Below are positions 9,801 through 18,210 of a stretch of 44,345 nucleotides of DNA, piece after piece. The stretch comes from Pelagophyceae sp. CCMP2097 (taxonomy: Eukaryota; Sar; Pelagophyceae), in NCBI GenBank assembly GCA_026770575.1, contig MU657188.1:18820-63164 (forward strand). The letters run 5' to 3'. Both the position numbers and the translations under genes were made by a program. The notes beneath the pieces were generated by a model, which saw nothing but the letters and a program-made list of their open reading frames with translations, had not been told where the DNA came from and did no database searches. Every line of letters begins with the position of its first letter. Within the stretch, counting starts at the first letter, position 1.

Positions 9801-10486
9801 GCCGGATCCGTCGTCCGATTCACGTTCGTCTCGGCCATGTCGCCGGCGACGATGAGGACTGATTCGTTTTTGAAAGGCCGGGAAGAGTCTTCTCGTAAAA
9901 GAAGAGTAGAGTGTTCTCTGTAAACGCGCAACATCTGCTCTATTAAAGCTTTCCTCGGCAGCACCACTAAAGCCACGCCTTTAAAAGGCGTCAAAGCCTC
10001 CAACACGCCGAGGCCGACGAGGATCTTGCCCGCGCCGGGCGGGAGGACCACGCGGGCGCGTTGTTCCTCGCTCAAACAGCGCACGGCAGCGGCAATGGCC
10101 GCCCGCTGGTGCGGCTGGGCCGCGGCGGGCGCGGCGTATGGCGCGGCGTCGATGGGTGCGGCGTCGCCTCGCGCGTCGTCGGCTTGGTTTTCGGTCGGTG
10201 GGAAACGCGCCGCGAGGTTCAGGGCCTCCGCTTCGTGGAGGCGATCCTCCGCTTCGTGGGACGCCTCGTGCAGAGTCTCGACGAGCGCCTCCGCCCGGAG
10301 AACCGGCGCGCTTATCGCGCGCGAGGCCTGCGCGGCCGCGCGCGCGCGCGCCTGGCTCAGATTTGTCGCCGCCGACGAACGCAGCACGCCGCCGGTCGGC
10401 GGCGACGAGAGCAGTCGAAATGCGCCTCTTCGTGCGCTCGGAAGACCCCGCGCCGCAACGCTCCGCAGGCGCCCCGATAGGGCCAT
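6860..10486 (-). CDS. SF2-type helicase with nine HA repeats (helicase 1)
   Basis: Single exon. I start at ATG 10486 because MALSGRLRSVAARGLPSARR is Arg-rich like an organelle presequence; the frame stays open further upstream without homology. This gives 1208 aa. Order: presequence, Q-motif-like region (QPHQRAAIAAAVR), Walker A (PPGAGKILVG), DEAN box (AAVFDEANK), motif III (TSTPT), second RecA lobe, then nine helicase-associated domains (about 70 aa each; W...F..L..Y...G...VP......G..LG.W pattern) to the C terminus. HA domains are thought to bind nucleic acid. Two catalytic positions look degraded: Walker A ends in Ile instead of Thr/Ser, and DEAH is DEAN. The sister gene at 20705-26053 keeps both. 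Probably a nuclear gene for an organelle or nuclear helicase-like protein of uncertain ATPase activity. Confidence 0.88.
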   Translation of the reverse strand: MALSGRLRSVAARGLPSARRGAFRLLSSPPTGGVLRSSAATNLSQARARAAAQASRAISAPVLRAEALVETLHEASHEAEDRLHEAEALNLAARFPPTENQADDARGDAAPIDAAPYAAPAAAQPHQRAAIAAAVRCLSEEQRARVVLPPGAGKILVGLGVLEALTPFKGVALVVLPRKALIEQMLRVYREHSTLLLREDSSRPFKNESVLIVAGDMAETNVNRTTDPAAIAAWLKEETVGPKLLLSTYFSLDKIADALQLNGTDARIDAAVFDEANKMVGRRSKQYTLGLDDTALLIGKRCFLTSTPTVFPHQPGEEVREMESGAFGVEAFRMTHLEAVSTKVAVPVKLVLTNVAATYTTHHDKFPDLRILQKYDALPAGDVELALTALDACERFGLKKAISLHNSNEISAQFQSCFNKLFQSEGAPWDFTLQANPPLFPGDEDVADLIIVHTAKRSHLDVIELASRPAAGKANGYVLLPVQRAEAEKVAGQDFAGEKVEGKNEGVGGAWDGTGNNLHLALDKQNAQFAVNVLRTLLEQDSVLQDRLAEAQKAEGRQVDVSSIFEDRLEFVGFEDADGLKRSLSNATLVMTDLWEEHFTNLQKYHQEHGDCMVGQNFITGDGHPLGAWVQSQRSKHSDDDGGLSAERAAKLDSLGFVWDSLDAAWNEGFEQLKLYQAGRGDCHVPRSFQTKDGHKLGLWVTVQRQRKRIDGWILESRMRKLEDIGFSWVVSDALWEEGFGHLQKYHADVGHCDVPQRFKVDGYPLGSWVQAQRPKKKGAQGGLKEDQFQRLEGLGFLWETREKGWEEGLQLLKIYNAEKGNVRVPGRYAIEGFNLGSWLHNLRSRKVEGKLSEDRSLALEGLGVTWETSEEAWSSNYQRLKDYKEEFADVLVPQKFELDGHALGRWVQSIRKRGRDGIKLSKALQLEELGFVWDPLDAYWDEGYNHLADYVKASGKTDVLIKYKMANGFPLGQWCSSQRKRHSHAFLSKEKTLRLEALGFKWVSSDEKWGVFIQSLTAYKTVKGDVDVSVSFVTAEGLKLGTWLHRQRSRMESLSAARVSELSDLGVVFDSSNKSFDIGYAHLKAYVAFAGDARVVRNFVTTDGYALGGWVHKIRKGTERPLKEEQKMRLNELGFAWDGFDKFWAQGIAALQEYFDSHNDTRVHRTFETADGFMLGRWVEKQREKKRGARGGLNEKQAQRLDDLGFS

Positions 10487-11149
10487 GGTAGAGCGGTGCC
10501 GCCCGCCGTTCCGCGGCCACTGAAGTTCTTTAGCGATGGGATTCCGGAAACCTTTCGCGCACTGGACCGCTTTTTTAGCTTCTGAACCTTTCGGGGCCCC
10601 GAGGGGCCTCGCATTCGAGGCGCGCCAATCGAGGCGCGGGTCCTTCTTCGGCTGTCGCCGGTCCCGGAGAAGATAGACGGCCCATCTGCGGTCCGTATAC
10701 GCCGCTATACGGTCCCGTTTCTCTAGGAACGGCACAGGGATTTGGGGCAACTTTTGTCGGTGCGCGCCACGTGGGCGTGGTGCGGGGGCGTTTACCCTCG
10801 CACTGGGAGCCTGGGGCCTCTGCGGCCCCAAATTTGAGGCGATGCGGGCCCTCGTCGACGAGATACGGTCGGCCTACAGCTCTTTGAGAGGCGCGGTATT
10901 GGCTTCGACGCGCTTGTCGACGGGTTTCCAGAGGCCCGTCGGCGCCCGACGGACAAAGTGCGCTGCGTGTCTCGGTCTTGGACAGAGGCATGGCAGCGAA
11001 CCGGCAGTGTCAGTCCTCGCTTAAGTCGTTTCTGATCTGCCGCTCCGCCGCGCGGCGATGAGGCTTTTGTTGGTGGCAGCGGCGCTGTGGGTCTCGCGGA
11101 GGAGGCTGCACTGCCACCGCGCGCGCCACTGGGCAACGTCGAGGCGCGT
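10487..11149. other. Upstream region of helicase 1
   Basis: No confident gene. A 60-codon plus-strand ORF (10842-11024, MRALVDEIRSAYSSLRGAVL...) begins with ATG and looks somewhat protein-like, but it has no recognised domain. The minus strand may hold an unspliced C-terminal extension of the Ulp1-like gene. Confidence 0.35.
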
Positions 11150-11659
11150 TTAGGACGGCATGCCAGTGGCCCAGTGCTTCGGAAGCGACCGGCGCCGTCG
11201 AGGGCGTTGCCGGCGCATCCTCGCCTCGAGGCCCATGAGCACGCAACAGCCGCAGGAGACGCCACTCGGCTGCTGCGGCGCCGGCGAATTGTCCTTGACG
11301 ACGTAGCCAATTGGGTCCTGCGGCCACTTCTGCGAGTCTTGGCGCGTCGCCTCGATGTCGAGGTACTGGGCCATGGCCATTGTCGCGTGGGTGGCGAGTG
11401 CGCAGCTCGCGAGGCTGTTGCGGTAGTAAATCGTAAATATCCCCTGGTGAGCCACGGCGGCGACGCCGGTCCAGTGGCCCGGCTCGTGGCGCGTGGCGAA
11501 GACGAAGGCGACGTCGTCGTGGCACTTTCCCTGCTTGTGCGAGGTCAAATGCCATCCGTTGAGCGCGCGCGGCGCGGCCGTCCGTCCCACGCCGGGCCGC
11601 GGGGCCCATTTTTTCGCTATCAGGGCCTCGGTTCCACCCCGCGCGAGCCCCCAGAGCAC
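11150..11659 (-). CDS. Ulp1-like (C48) cysteine protease domain, partial
   Basis: The open frame encodes the core of a Ulp1/SENP-type peptidase: a His-Trp pair (EPGHWTGVAAVAHQG, about residue 60) followed by a beta strand, then the Gln and Cys-Gly signature (PQQPSGVSCGCCVLMGLEAR, about 128-147). The Cys is the expected nucleophile and the Gln the oxyanion residue. The usual Asp of the Asp-Ser-Leu motif appears as Asn (YYRNSLAS). There is no ATG at the start of the frame (GTG at 11659), so an upstream exon is probably missing. Such proteases process SUMO-like modifiers but are also carried by some eukaryotic DNA transposons, and the context here (repeats on one side) does not decide between these. 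Confidence 0.5.
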   Translation of the reverse strand: MLWGLARGGTEALIAKKWAPRPGVGRTAAPRALNGWHLTSHKQGKCHDDVAFVFATRHEPGHWTGVAAVAHQGIFTIYYRNSLASCALATHATMAMAQYLDIEATRQDSQKWPQDPIGYVVKDNSPAPQQPSGVSCGCCVLMGLEARMRRQRPRRRRSLPKHWATGMPS

Positions 11660-11877
11660 CCAACCCCCCGCCGGCGCCCTCCTCTGGCTTCCTGGGCAGC
11701 CTTGGATCGCTACTGCACAAAGTTTACGTAACGTCCCACTCCCATTTCCAGAGAAGTCGGCCGACGACGGTCCCGGAGACGATCTCTAAGACGGCCCCTC
11801 TGCGGCCCGTATACGGTCCGTATACGGCCCCGGAGACGATCCCTGAGACGGCTCCTCTGCGGCCCGTATACCAGGAC
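11660..11877. repeat. Short tandem CGGTCCCGGAGACG / GCGGCCCGTATACGG repeats
   Basis: Two to three diverged copies of a unit of about 75 bp containing CGGAGACGAT and CTGCGGCCCGTATACGG precede the first ACCCG module. Confidence 0.5.
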
Positions 11878-12038
11878 CAGGGACGGGTTCGGGTTTGCCC
11901 GAAACCCGCGGGTCGGGTTGGCCGAAGTTTTGGCCGACCCGTATACCCGCGGGTCTGGCCGTGGCCCCAACCCGAAGCCGACCCGAGAAGACGGGTTTGA
12001 CAAAGCCGCAACCCGAGGGTGCGGCACAAATTGAAAAG
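11878..12038 (+). repeat. Module A copy 1 (ACCCG-rich palindromic element)
   Basis: Begins cagggacgggttcggg and runs through GGTCGGGTT, TTTTGGCCGACCCG and ACCCGAGAAGACGGG to GGCACAAATTGAAA. It lacks the right terminal repeat seen in full copies. Confidence 0.7.
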
Positions 12039-12435
12039 CTCTCCGGACGGGCCCCTTCAAGGCCTCTTTGGCGGTCACTTACAAGGCCTCTGCACGGTCA
12101 CTTGCAAAGGCCTCTTTGAAGGGTCCTATCAAACCCCCACGCAGGGTTCCTTGCCAGAGACGCGTGTTGGGCCCTTACAGGGTCCCGTCACCGTTCCTCC
12201 CACGGGATGCCTATGGTTTGATAGCGGTGCGAGGGCCCGTCCAAGCGACCGTCTGAGGGCCCGCCCAGGGGATGTCGCAGTGAGGCTGCAGTCGAGGGAC
12301 CGGCAGCCGAGTGACCGTTTAAGGGGCCGTCGAGGGGCCGCTGTCAAAGCGACGGTCACAGAGGGCCTGTCGAGGGTCCGTCCAAGGAACTGTCCAAAGA
12401 GACCGCCCAAGGGACCGCCCAAGCGACCGTCCGAG
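12039..12435 (+). repeat. Modules C and D of the composite satellite
   Basis: 12045-12150 is the AGGCCTCTTTGGCGGTCACTT repeat (module C). 12155-12250 is a conserved single-copy-like block (TTGCCAGAGACGCGTGT to CACGGGATGCC, module D). It is followed by GACCGTCCGAGGG-type 13-bp units. The same order recurs at 23.83-24.21 kb and, without C, at 33.29-33.55 kb. Confidence 0.65.
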
Positions 12436-12896
12436 GGACCGTCCGAGCCTTTCGAGGGGTCGTCTCAAGGCGCCGTTTCGAATGACCATCGAAAGGACCG
12501 TCACGAGGGGGTCGTCTCGAGAAGCCGTCTCAAGAGGCCGCCTCGAGAAGCCGTCTCGAGGGGCCTTTTCGAATGGCCGTCTCGAGGGGCCGGAGAGAGC
12601 CTTCTCGAGGCGCCATTTCGAGGTGCCGTCTCGAGGAGCCGTCTCGAGAGGTCGTCTCAAGGCGCCGTGTCGAATGGCCGTCGAAAGGGGCCATCTCGAG
12701 GGGTCGTCTCGAGGCACCGTCTCGAGGGGCCGTCTTAAGGCGCCGTTTCGAATGGCCGTCTCGAGGAGCCGTCTCGAGGGGCCTTCTCGAAGCGTCATCC
12801 CAAGGAGCCGTTTCGAGTGGCCGTCTCCAAGGGCCGTCTCGAGGGTTGTGTCTCGAGGGGCCGTCTCGAGGGGTCGTCTCGAGGAGCCGAAGATTG
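12436..12896 (+). repeat. Module B minisatellite, unit CTCGAGGGGCCGT
   Basis: Tandem 13-bp units (CTCGAGGGGCCGT), with interspersed longer variants TTCGAATGGCCGTCTCGAGG. The same module occurs at 24215-24410, 25030-25400, 33550-33860 and 34210-34760. Confidence 0.8.
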
Positions 12897-13108
12897 AAGC
12901 AGCGACGGGTTCGGGTTTGCCTTTCAACCCGCGGGTCGGGTTTGCCGAGTTTGCGCGTTTTGGCCGACTCGTCGACTCGCGGGTCCTGGCCGTGGTCCGA
13001 ACCCGAACCAAACCCGAGAAGACGGGTTTGGTCGCTCGACAAACCCGCGACCCGAGGGTGCGACACAGATTGAATCCCGACCCGACCCGAATACACCGTC
13101 CCTGCTCC
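12897..13108 (+). repeat. Module A copy 2, with both ends
   Basis: Starts agcagcgacgggttcgg and ends cccgaatacaccgtccctgct, which are imperfect inverted copies of each other. This is one of the copies that defines module A as a TIR-bounded unit of about 200 bp. Confidence 0.7.
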
Positions 13109-13308
13109 TGATACGGTCCCGGAGACGGCATTCGTCGACGGGCCCTCGTCGGTCACTATCCTGGAGGCAGTCCCGAGTACGGTCCCAAGTAAGCCTGAGG
13201 TCCCAGAGACGGATTTAAAAAGGGAAGTCACCCTGACGGTTCGCGGGTCCCAGGGCCGGAGAACGGATACGCTCTGCAAAGGTCCCGGAGACGGCCTCTG
13301 CAGCCGTC
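13109..13308. repeat. GGTCCCGGAGACGG-type degenerate repeats
   Basis: Several spaced copies of a CGGTCCCGGAGACGG word in otherwise unremarkable sequence, resembling 11740-11870. Confidence 0.4.
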
Positions 13309-13378
13309 TGAGCTGCCGCGTGGGGTATTGGCTTATGGGGTCCAGCCTGCCCAATTTGGGGCCCCTAACGGCAGCTCA
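13309..13378. mobile_element. X-family mini copy
   Basis: tgagctgccg (13309-13318) is perfectly inverted at 13369-13378. The interior matches the left end of the 6100 copy (ggggtattggcttatgggg), so this is an internally deleted derivative of about 70 bp. Confidence 0.6.
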
Positions 13379-13846
13379 GGTCATTTGGGGCGCGAGCCCC
13401 AAACGAGGCTACCCCTCGCCCGCGTCGTAGAGTTTGCGGCCCCTGGGACGTCTCTGACTGACTCATGCCACCGGCCTGGGTGCGTTGAGAACATCGCATT
13501 AATATGACCTCGTACTTTAGATTCCACCTCCCACTCAAGACGAACCGCACCCCACTGTGGGGCCACCTCGGCCGCTATGGACGCCCCTCTGCGTCATTGT
13601 CAAGGCCACGCTCGTGAAGGGTGATTAAATGTGCGACGCCAGTCGGAGCCATAAGTGGGGGTCCGTGAGGAGCGTACGGGAAGGGAGGATCGTGCCTCGT
13701 GGCGTCGTGGCGGCATCTCTCAGCGGCGTGGCGGCATCTATGCAAGAGAGAGCCTCTGCCTTATTGCGGGTCGCTCCATGTGGTTCGTTGCGCATGGCAC
13801 CGCCACGTCGGTCCCACATAGATCTTGCGTATTTCAATGCCGGTGG
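13379..13846. other. No recognisable feature
   Basis: Moderately GC-rich stretch with short open frames on both strands. Nothing that I can assign. Confidence 0.4.
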
Positions 13847-13940
13847 CGCGTCGCTCGGGGACCCCTTTCAGCATCGACGGCGAGCACCTCCGTCGTCGAT
13901 AAACTGCCCCCGAGCACGAGGATCCTTGAGTCGAACGGCT
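13847..13940 (-). pseudogene. Kelch-repeat fragment
   Basis: Minus-strand translation gives FDSRILVLGGSLSTTEVLAV, which matches the last kelch motif of the protein at 37356-38768 (RILVIGGYNRGGCLSTTLVL). Only one kelch strand set survives, joined directly to a MYND-Sel1 copy in opposite orientation. Confidence 0.55.
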
Positions 13941-13954
13941 GTGATGTCTCAGGA

Positions 13955-15060
13955 ATGCCGGGTACAGACGGTTCGCCGCCGACTTCCAGGACCGGCTCCT
14001 CGACGAGTTCATGCCGGAGAAGAAGCCCAAGGAGGAGCCGGCCATCGTCGAAGACGTCGGGCCGGCGGACGGCTCCGAGGCGCGCTTATCGGCTGTGCGG
14101 GCGGCCAAAACGGCAGAGGCCATTGCGCTGAGCGACGACGCACCGTCCTGGCGCGGCATTTGCGCAATCTGCCTCGATCGACTTCCATTCGGAGTTGACA
14201 TTCTACCCGTGCTGCTGCAAGAGGATTTGCACGATCTGCTACGTCAAGTGCCGGCAGCACACGACATGCGCTGCCCGCTCTGCCGAGCGTCGCCCTACAA
14301 GTCGGACGCCGAGTGGGTGCGCCGGGTGCAGAAGCACGTGGACAAGGGCAGCGCCGAGGCGCAGATCAAGCTCGGAACCAAATACCGTGATGGTGGCATG
14401 GGACTCCAGCAGAATTTTAAGCGGGCGGTCCAGCTGTTTGAGCTCGCTGTCGCGCAAGGCAATGCAGAAGCTCAGACTCTTCTGGGGGCTTGTTACGCTC
14501 GAGGGCAAGGTGTCGAGATCGACCACAAGACTTCCGCGCAGTTGTACCGGCGCGCAGCTGAGCAAGGATTTCCTGCTGCGCAGTACAACCTCGGCGTGTG
14601 TCACGCCAACGGCGAGGGTGTGGCGCAGTCGTACGACGAAACCGTGCGGTGGTGGCGGGCTCGCCGCGGCGCAGGACCACGCAGGTGCGCTCAACAACCT
14701 CGGCTCGTGTTATGGAAACGGCCTTGGCGTGCCGCGGGACGACCACGAGGCCATGAAGTGGTACCGCCTCGCCGCGGCGCAGGACCACGCAGGCGCGCTC
14801 TGCAACCTCGGCTTGTGTTACGCAGACGGCCAAGGCGTGCCGCAGGATCTCGCCGAAGCCGTGAAGTGGTTCCAGCTCGCCGCGGCGCAGGGCGACGGGG
14901 ACGCGCTCAACAACCTCGGCGCGTGTCACGCAAACGGTGAAGGCGTGCCAAAGGACGACCACGAGGCACCTCTACAAGCGCGCCGCGGCCGCACGCCGGT
15001 GCTGCGGCGGAGGTCGAACGCCTCGGGGCGTTCCTCGCGGCGGAGCGCGCCGCGTGACGC
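13955..15060 (+). pseudogene. RING-like-Sel1 protein, 5'-truncated and frameshifted copy
   Basis: Paralogue of 4605-5657. Homology begins inside the linker after the MYND finger (FAADFQDRLLDEFMP), so MYND itself is lost. RING-like Cys residues are split between frames: CAICLD in one, FYPCCCKRICTICYVKCRQH in the next, RCPLCRASP back in the first, which means two compensating indels. Sel1 repeats run from AEAQIKLGTKYRDGG to about 14650. There an extra G (tggtggcgggctc) shifts the rest into another frame (ALNNLGSCYGNGLGVPRDDHEA and three more repeats). A last shift after DDHEA misses the ancestral stop at 15053-15055. At least four lesions make it a pseudogene unless assembly errors are responsible. 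Confidence 0.75.
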
Positions 15061-15278
15061 GGAAAAAAAGCGCTTCGTTCCATAATGGATGATCCCCGAT
15101 GTGCACTGTCGTTCGAGCCGGGAGACTGCACGGGTGCGCCGAGGAGCGAGGCCTGCCTATCTCGACAAGGGACTCGAAGGAGAAGGGGTTGCGCGAATGG
15201 AGATTTGGAGATCCGTTCCACGAGAGCATCGGTCCGTTCGTCCTCCGTGGTGGACTTAAGGCCCCATTTTAGACTTGA
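15061..15278. repeat. Duplicated 3' flank of MYND-Sel1 genes
   Basis: After the gene, ccataatggatgatcccc through cgaggcctgcctatctcgac matches 26810-26975 in inverted orientation, showing that the downstream flank was copied with the gene. Sequence is then lost in the assembly gap. Confidence 0.6.
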
Positions 15279-15563
15279 NNNNNNNNNNNNNNNNNNNNNN
15301 NNNNNNNNNNNNNNNNNNNNNNNNNNNNNNNNNNNNNNNNNNNNNNNNNNNNNNNNNNNNNNNNNNNNNNNNNNNNNNNNNNNNNNNNNNNNNNNNNNNN
15401 NNNNNNNNNNNNNNNNNNNNNNNNNNNNNNNNNNNNNNNNNNNNNNNNNNNNNNNNNNNNNNNNNNNNNNNNNNNNNNNNNNNNNNNNNNNNNNNNNNNN
15501 NNNNNNNNNNNNNNNNNNNNNNNNNNNNNNNNNNNNNNNNNNNNNNNNNNNNNNNNNNNNNNN
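15279..15563. other. Assembly gap (285 N)
   Basis: Run of undetermined bases. Frames drawn across it are meaningless. Confidence 1.
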
Positions 15564-15644
15564 CTCAACGAGCAAAAGTAACAGCGCCGGGGCGCAGAAT
15601 CGCCCCAAAAAGGTCAAAAACAGTCAAACTTTGGCGACCTAGAG

Positions 15645-15753
15645 CTCAGCTCTCCCGGCTTGAACATTGTCACGGCCGACGGATTTCGAAAGCCCTGCTT
15701 CCCCTCTTTCCAACGCCGCCGCCTGTGACAATGTTCAAGCCGGGAGAGCTGAG
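15645..15753. mobile_element. Miniature element with 29-bp perfect inverted repeat
   Basis: 15645-15673 (starts ctcagctctcccggc) is the exact reverse complement of 15725-15753, separated by 51 nt without coding signal. It fits a MITE or a stable long hairpin. It could also be a transcribed hairpin. Confidence 0.6.
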
Positions 15754-15813
15754 ACTCGCTGCTCCAAAGTAGTACTTTTTTCGCAACCCCTCTTAGGCAC
15801 TACAAAGGTCCTC

Positions 15814-15814
15814 T

Positions 15815-15842
<28 letters not shown>
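15814..15842. repeat. (GA)n microsatellite
   Basis: Uninterrupted GA dinucleotide run of about 29 nt. Confidence 0.95.
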
Positions 15843-15845
<3 letters not shown>

Positions 15846-15849
15846 AAGG

Positions 15850-16290
15850 ATGCACGGGCCCTCTCGCACCCATGCGCCCAGATGGCATCCCATACGGCAG
15901 GAGCCCATACGGCAGGAGCCCGTATGGGTGAGTCCCAGAATCCCACTTCAAGGCGCTCAGAAAAGGAGTGTATTACAATTGTAGTAAGGCCTTTCGAAGA
16001 GTTTTCAGTGAAGCCAAACCCGTCGAGCTTGGCCGCATCGTCCAAGGTCGGAGTGCCCTCCTCGACTGCCATTCCTTTTCTGCCGTTAATTCTGCACCCA
16101 CCGGCCGAGTCGGTACCAGACGGACGCTCGAACTTGCGCGGCACGAAACAGTCGCCGTGCTCCTTTTTACACGCGACGAGCGTCGAAGCCTTCTTCCCAC
16201 CAAGCATCTCGTGAATCCCAGACGACATCAATGTTCTCGAGGCGGCGAGCTTTATCCCCGGGGGTATACGCAAGTCGCCGTCCTTGTGAG
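15850..16290 (-). pseudogene. Dispersed copy of the HA-helicase 3' end (fragment F1)
   Basis: On the minus strand STLVACKKEHGDCFVPRKFE and DDAAKLDGFGF correspond to the last HA domain and C terminus of the helicase at 20705-26053 (ALVAYKKEHGDFFVPRKFE; DEAAKLDGIGF). Mutations have destroyed the LG.WV part and the stop. The downstream flank (cacccatgcgcccagatggc) is also shared with 20590-20660, so the copy includes the non-coding 3' side. The fragment ends at an X-family mini element. Confidence 0.65.
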
Positions 16291-16293
16291 GGA

Positions 16294-16380
16294 CTGGGTT
16301 GCCGCGTAGGGCCCTTCGTAGGGCCCTACGACCCTACGGAGGGTAGGCTGGACCCTACGACCCTACGACCTACGCGGCCT
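16294..16380. mobile_element. X-family mini copy
   Basis: ctgggttgccgcg at the left, a CCTACG/CGTAGG-rich palindromic middle, and ctacgcgg at the right. It is identical in type to the ends of the 18579 element, without its core. Confidence 0.6.
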
Positions 16381-16590
16381 CGCTGCCCTCGCAAGGGACA
16401 ATGCATTCGGCCTCGCAAGGGCCTGTCCCTACGTGCTTTTCAAGGACCCAAGGATGGTCTTGCTCGAGCCTCGCACCCATGAGCCCATATGGCATCCCGT
16501 ACGGCATGAGCCCATATGGGCATATGGGAGCGTATGAATCGCAGAATGTCCCACGCAGCGGCTCAGACGAAGAGGACCAAAAGGCGGCGG
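16381..16590. repeat. Copy of the helicase 3' flank with CATATGGG palindromes
   Basis: cacccatgagcccatatggc... is related to 15868 and 20588. It ends in the 19-nt word gtcccacgcagcggctcag (16548-16566), which recurs at 17172-17190. Confidence 0.5.
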
Positions 16591-16599
16591 GAAAGGCGA

Positions 16600-17135
16600 A
16601 AATAGCCCCCCGTGGCAACGTCCCTGTATCAAGGTCCCTTGACAAGAACCCCATGACATGGACCCCGCGACACGGTCCCCGGTGGCACGGTCCCCGGGAC
16701 ACGGACCCTGTGTGACACGGTCCAAGTGACAAAGTCCCTGTGCCAAGTCCCTGTCACAAGGTCCCTGTGGTGACGAGGTCCCCGTAACGACGTGGCAAGG
16801 TCCCAAGACAAGAACCCCGTGACAAGTTCTCATGACGAGGTCCCTATGGCAAGGTCCCTATGGCAAGGCCTCTATGGCAAGGTCCCGTGACAAGGACACT
16901 CGACAAGGCTCCGCGACAAGGACCCTGGACAAGGACCCATGGCACGGTCCTGTGACAAGAACACTGTGGCAACGTCCCGTGACAGGGTCCCTATGACAAG
17001 GTCGCTGTGACGACGCCCATGTGCCCTTGTGACAAGAGCCCCGGGACGACGTCCCGTAACACGGTCCCTGACAACATTCCTGTGACGAGGTCCCTGTGAC
17101 AAAGTCAATGAGATAAGGTCTTTGAGACAAGGCAC
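16600..17135. repeat. Degenerate minisatellite, core AAGGTCCCTGTGAC, second array
   Basis: Same family as 780-1780, with units of about 14 bp such as CAAGGTCCCTATGG in tandem near 16850. It is bracketed by a 19-bp direct repeat (16548 and 17172). Confidence 0.75.
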
Positions 17136-17239
17136 CGTGTGGTCTGTATGGGACGCAACGTCCCATGCAACGTCCCACGCAGCGGCTCAGCTTCCTCGGC
17201 GGAGTCCGACGCGGCCGCTGAGCGGCCTTTCCAGAGGGA

Positions 17240-17770
17240 CAGCAAAGGGGCCATGGAGGGGAGTCCTCGAGAAGAACAGATTCGAGAAACCGTCGAAAAG
17301 GGCCGTAGACGCCCCCCCTCTGCCGTCGCTCGGTCCGCGCCGGCCACCGTCTAGAGGGACCCTCTCGAGGGGCCTTGGAGAGGGGCCGTCCAGACGGACT
17401 GTCCAGGTCCCACCTCGAGCGACATGATTGTCGAGGGACCGTCCGGCAGACCTTGCAGAGGGGCCGTCCAGAGGGCCCTCCCTGCCAGAGGGCCCGTCCA
17501 GAGAAACTGCTCAAAGGACCGTTCAGAAAGACCGTTCAGAGGGACTGTCTAGAGGGGTCCAGAAGGGCCGTCCAGAGGGGCCGTTCAAAGGGCCCAGCCA
17601 GAGGGCCCGTCCAGAGGGCCCGTCCAGAGAGACTGTCCAGAGCACCGCCCAGAGAGACCGTTCATAGAGACCGTTCAGAGGGACTGCGGTTCAGAGGGGC
17701 CGTCCATAGGGGCCGTCCATAGGGACAATCCAGAGGGCCCGTCCAGAGGGCCGTCTAGTGGCGCGTCCAG
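17240..17770. repeat. Minisatellite, unit CCAGAGGGGCCGT
   Basis: 13-bp tandem units CCAGAGGGGCCGT with many variants (GACCGTTCAGAGG). Same period and core as module B, but with CCAG in place of CTCG. It contains no gene. Confidence 0.75.
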
Positions 17771-18210
17771 AGGATCTTATGGACGGAACCGTGCGTGGGG
17801 GTTTGCAAGGGGTCTGAAAGAGGCCTTGCAAGTGTCCGTACATAGGCCTTGCAAGTGGCCGCCAAAGAGGCCTTGCAAGGACCCGTCCGGAGATTCCAAG
17901 GGACCGTGCGTGGGGGCTTGATAGGGCCCTTCAAAGAGGCGTTTGCAAGCGACCCTGCAGAGGTCTGGCAGGTGGCCGCCCAAGAGGCCTTGCAGGGGTC
18001 TTTGAACGGACCGCCCAGTGGCCTCTTCAGGGCCCGTGCAAGAGGCCTGGGCCCGTGCGAGGGCCTCGGAGCGCATCGTGCGAGACGCAGTCAGACTGCA
18101 CGACGGGCCATCAGAGGCCACAGAGGGGGCGCGCAAAAGGGCCGTACGGAGGGCCGCAAAAGGGCCCGTACAGAGGGCCTCTCTCAGCGTCGGATTTAAG
18201 GGCTTTTCGA
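17771..18210 (-). repeat. Module C/D-related satellite, inverted
   Basis: TTGCAAGTGGCCGCCAAAGAGGCC-type units, the reverse complement of module C seen at 12045 and 34800, followed by CGTACAGAGGGCC-like units. Confidence 0.6.

Noticed and set aside
12019..13354. Several 200-280 codon ORFs in the composite satellite
   Set aside because: Ser/Arg/Gly repeats encoded by CTCGAGGGGCCGT units in all frames. Not coding.
15085..15772. ORFs spanning the N run
   Set aside because: They consist mainly of undetermined residues.
780..17770. CRISPR-like arrays
   Set aside because: Units are contiguous 13-15 bp and diverged, with no repeat-spacer alternation and no cas genes. The genes are eukaryotic.
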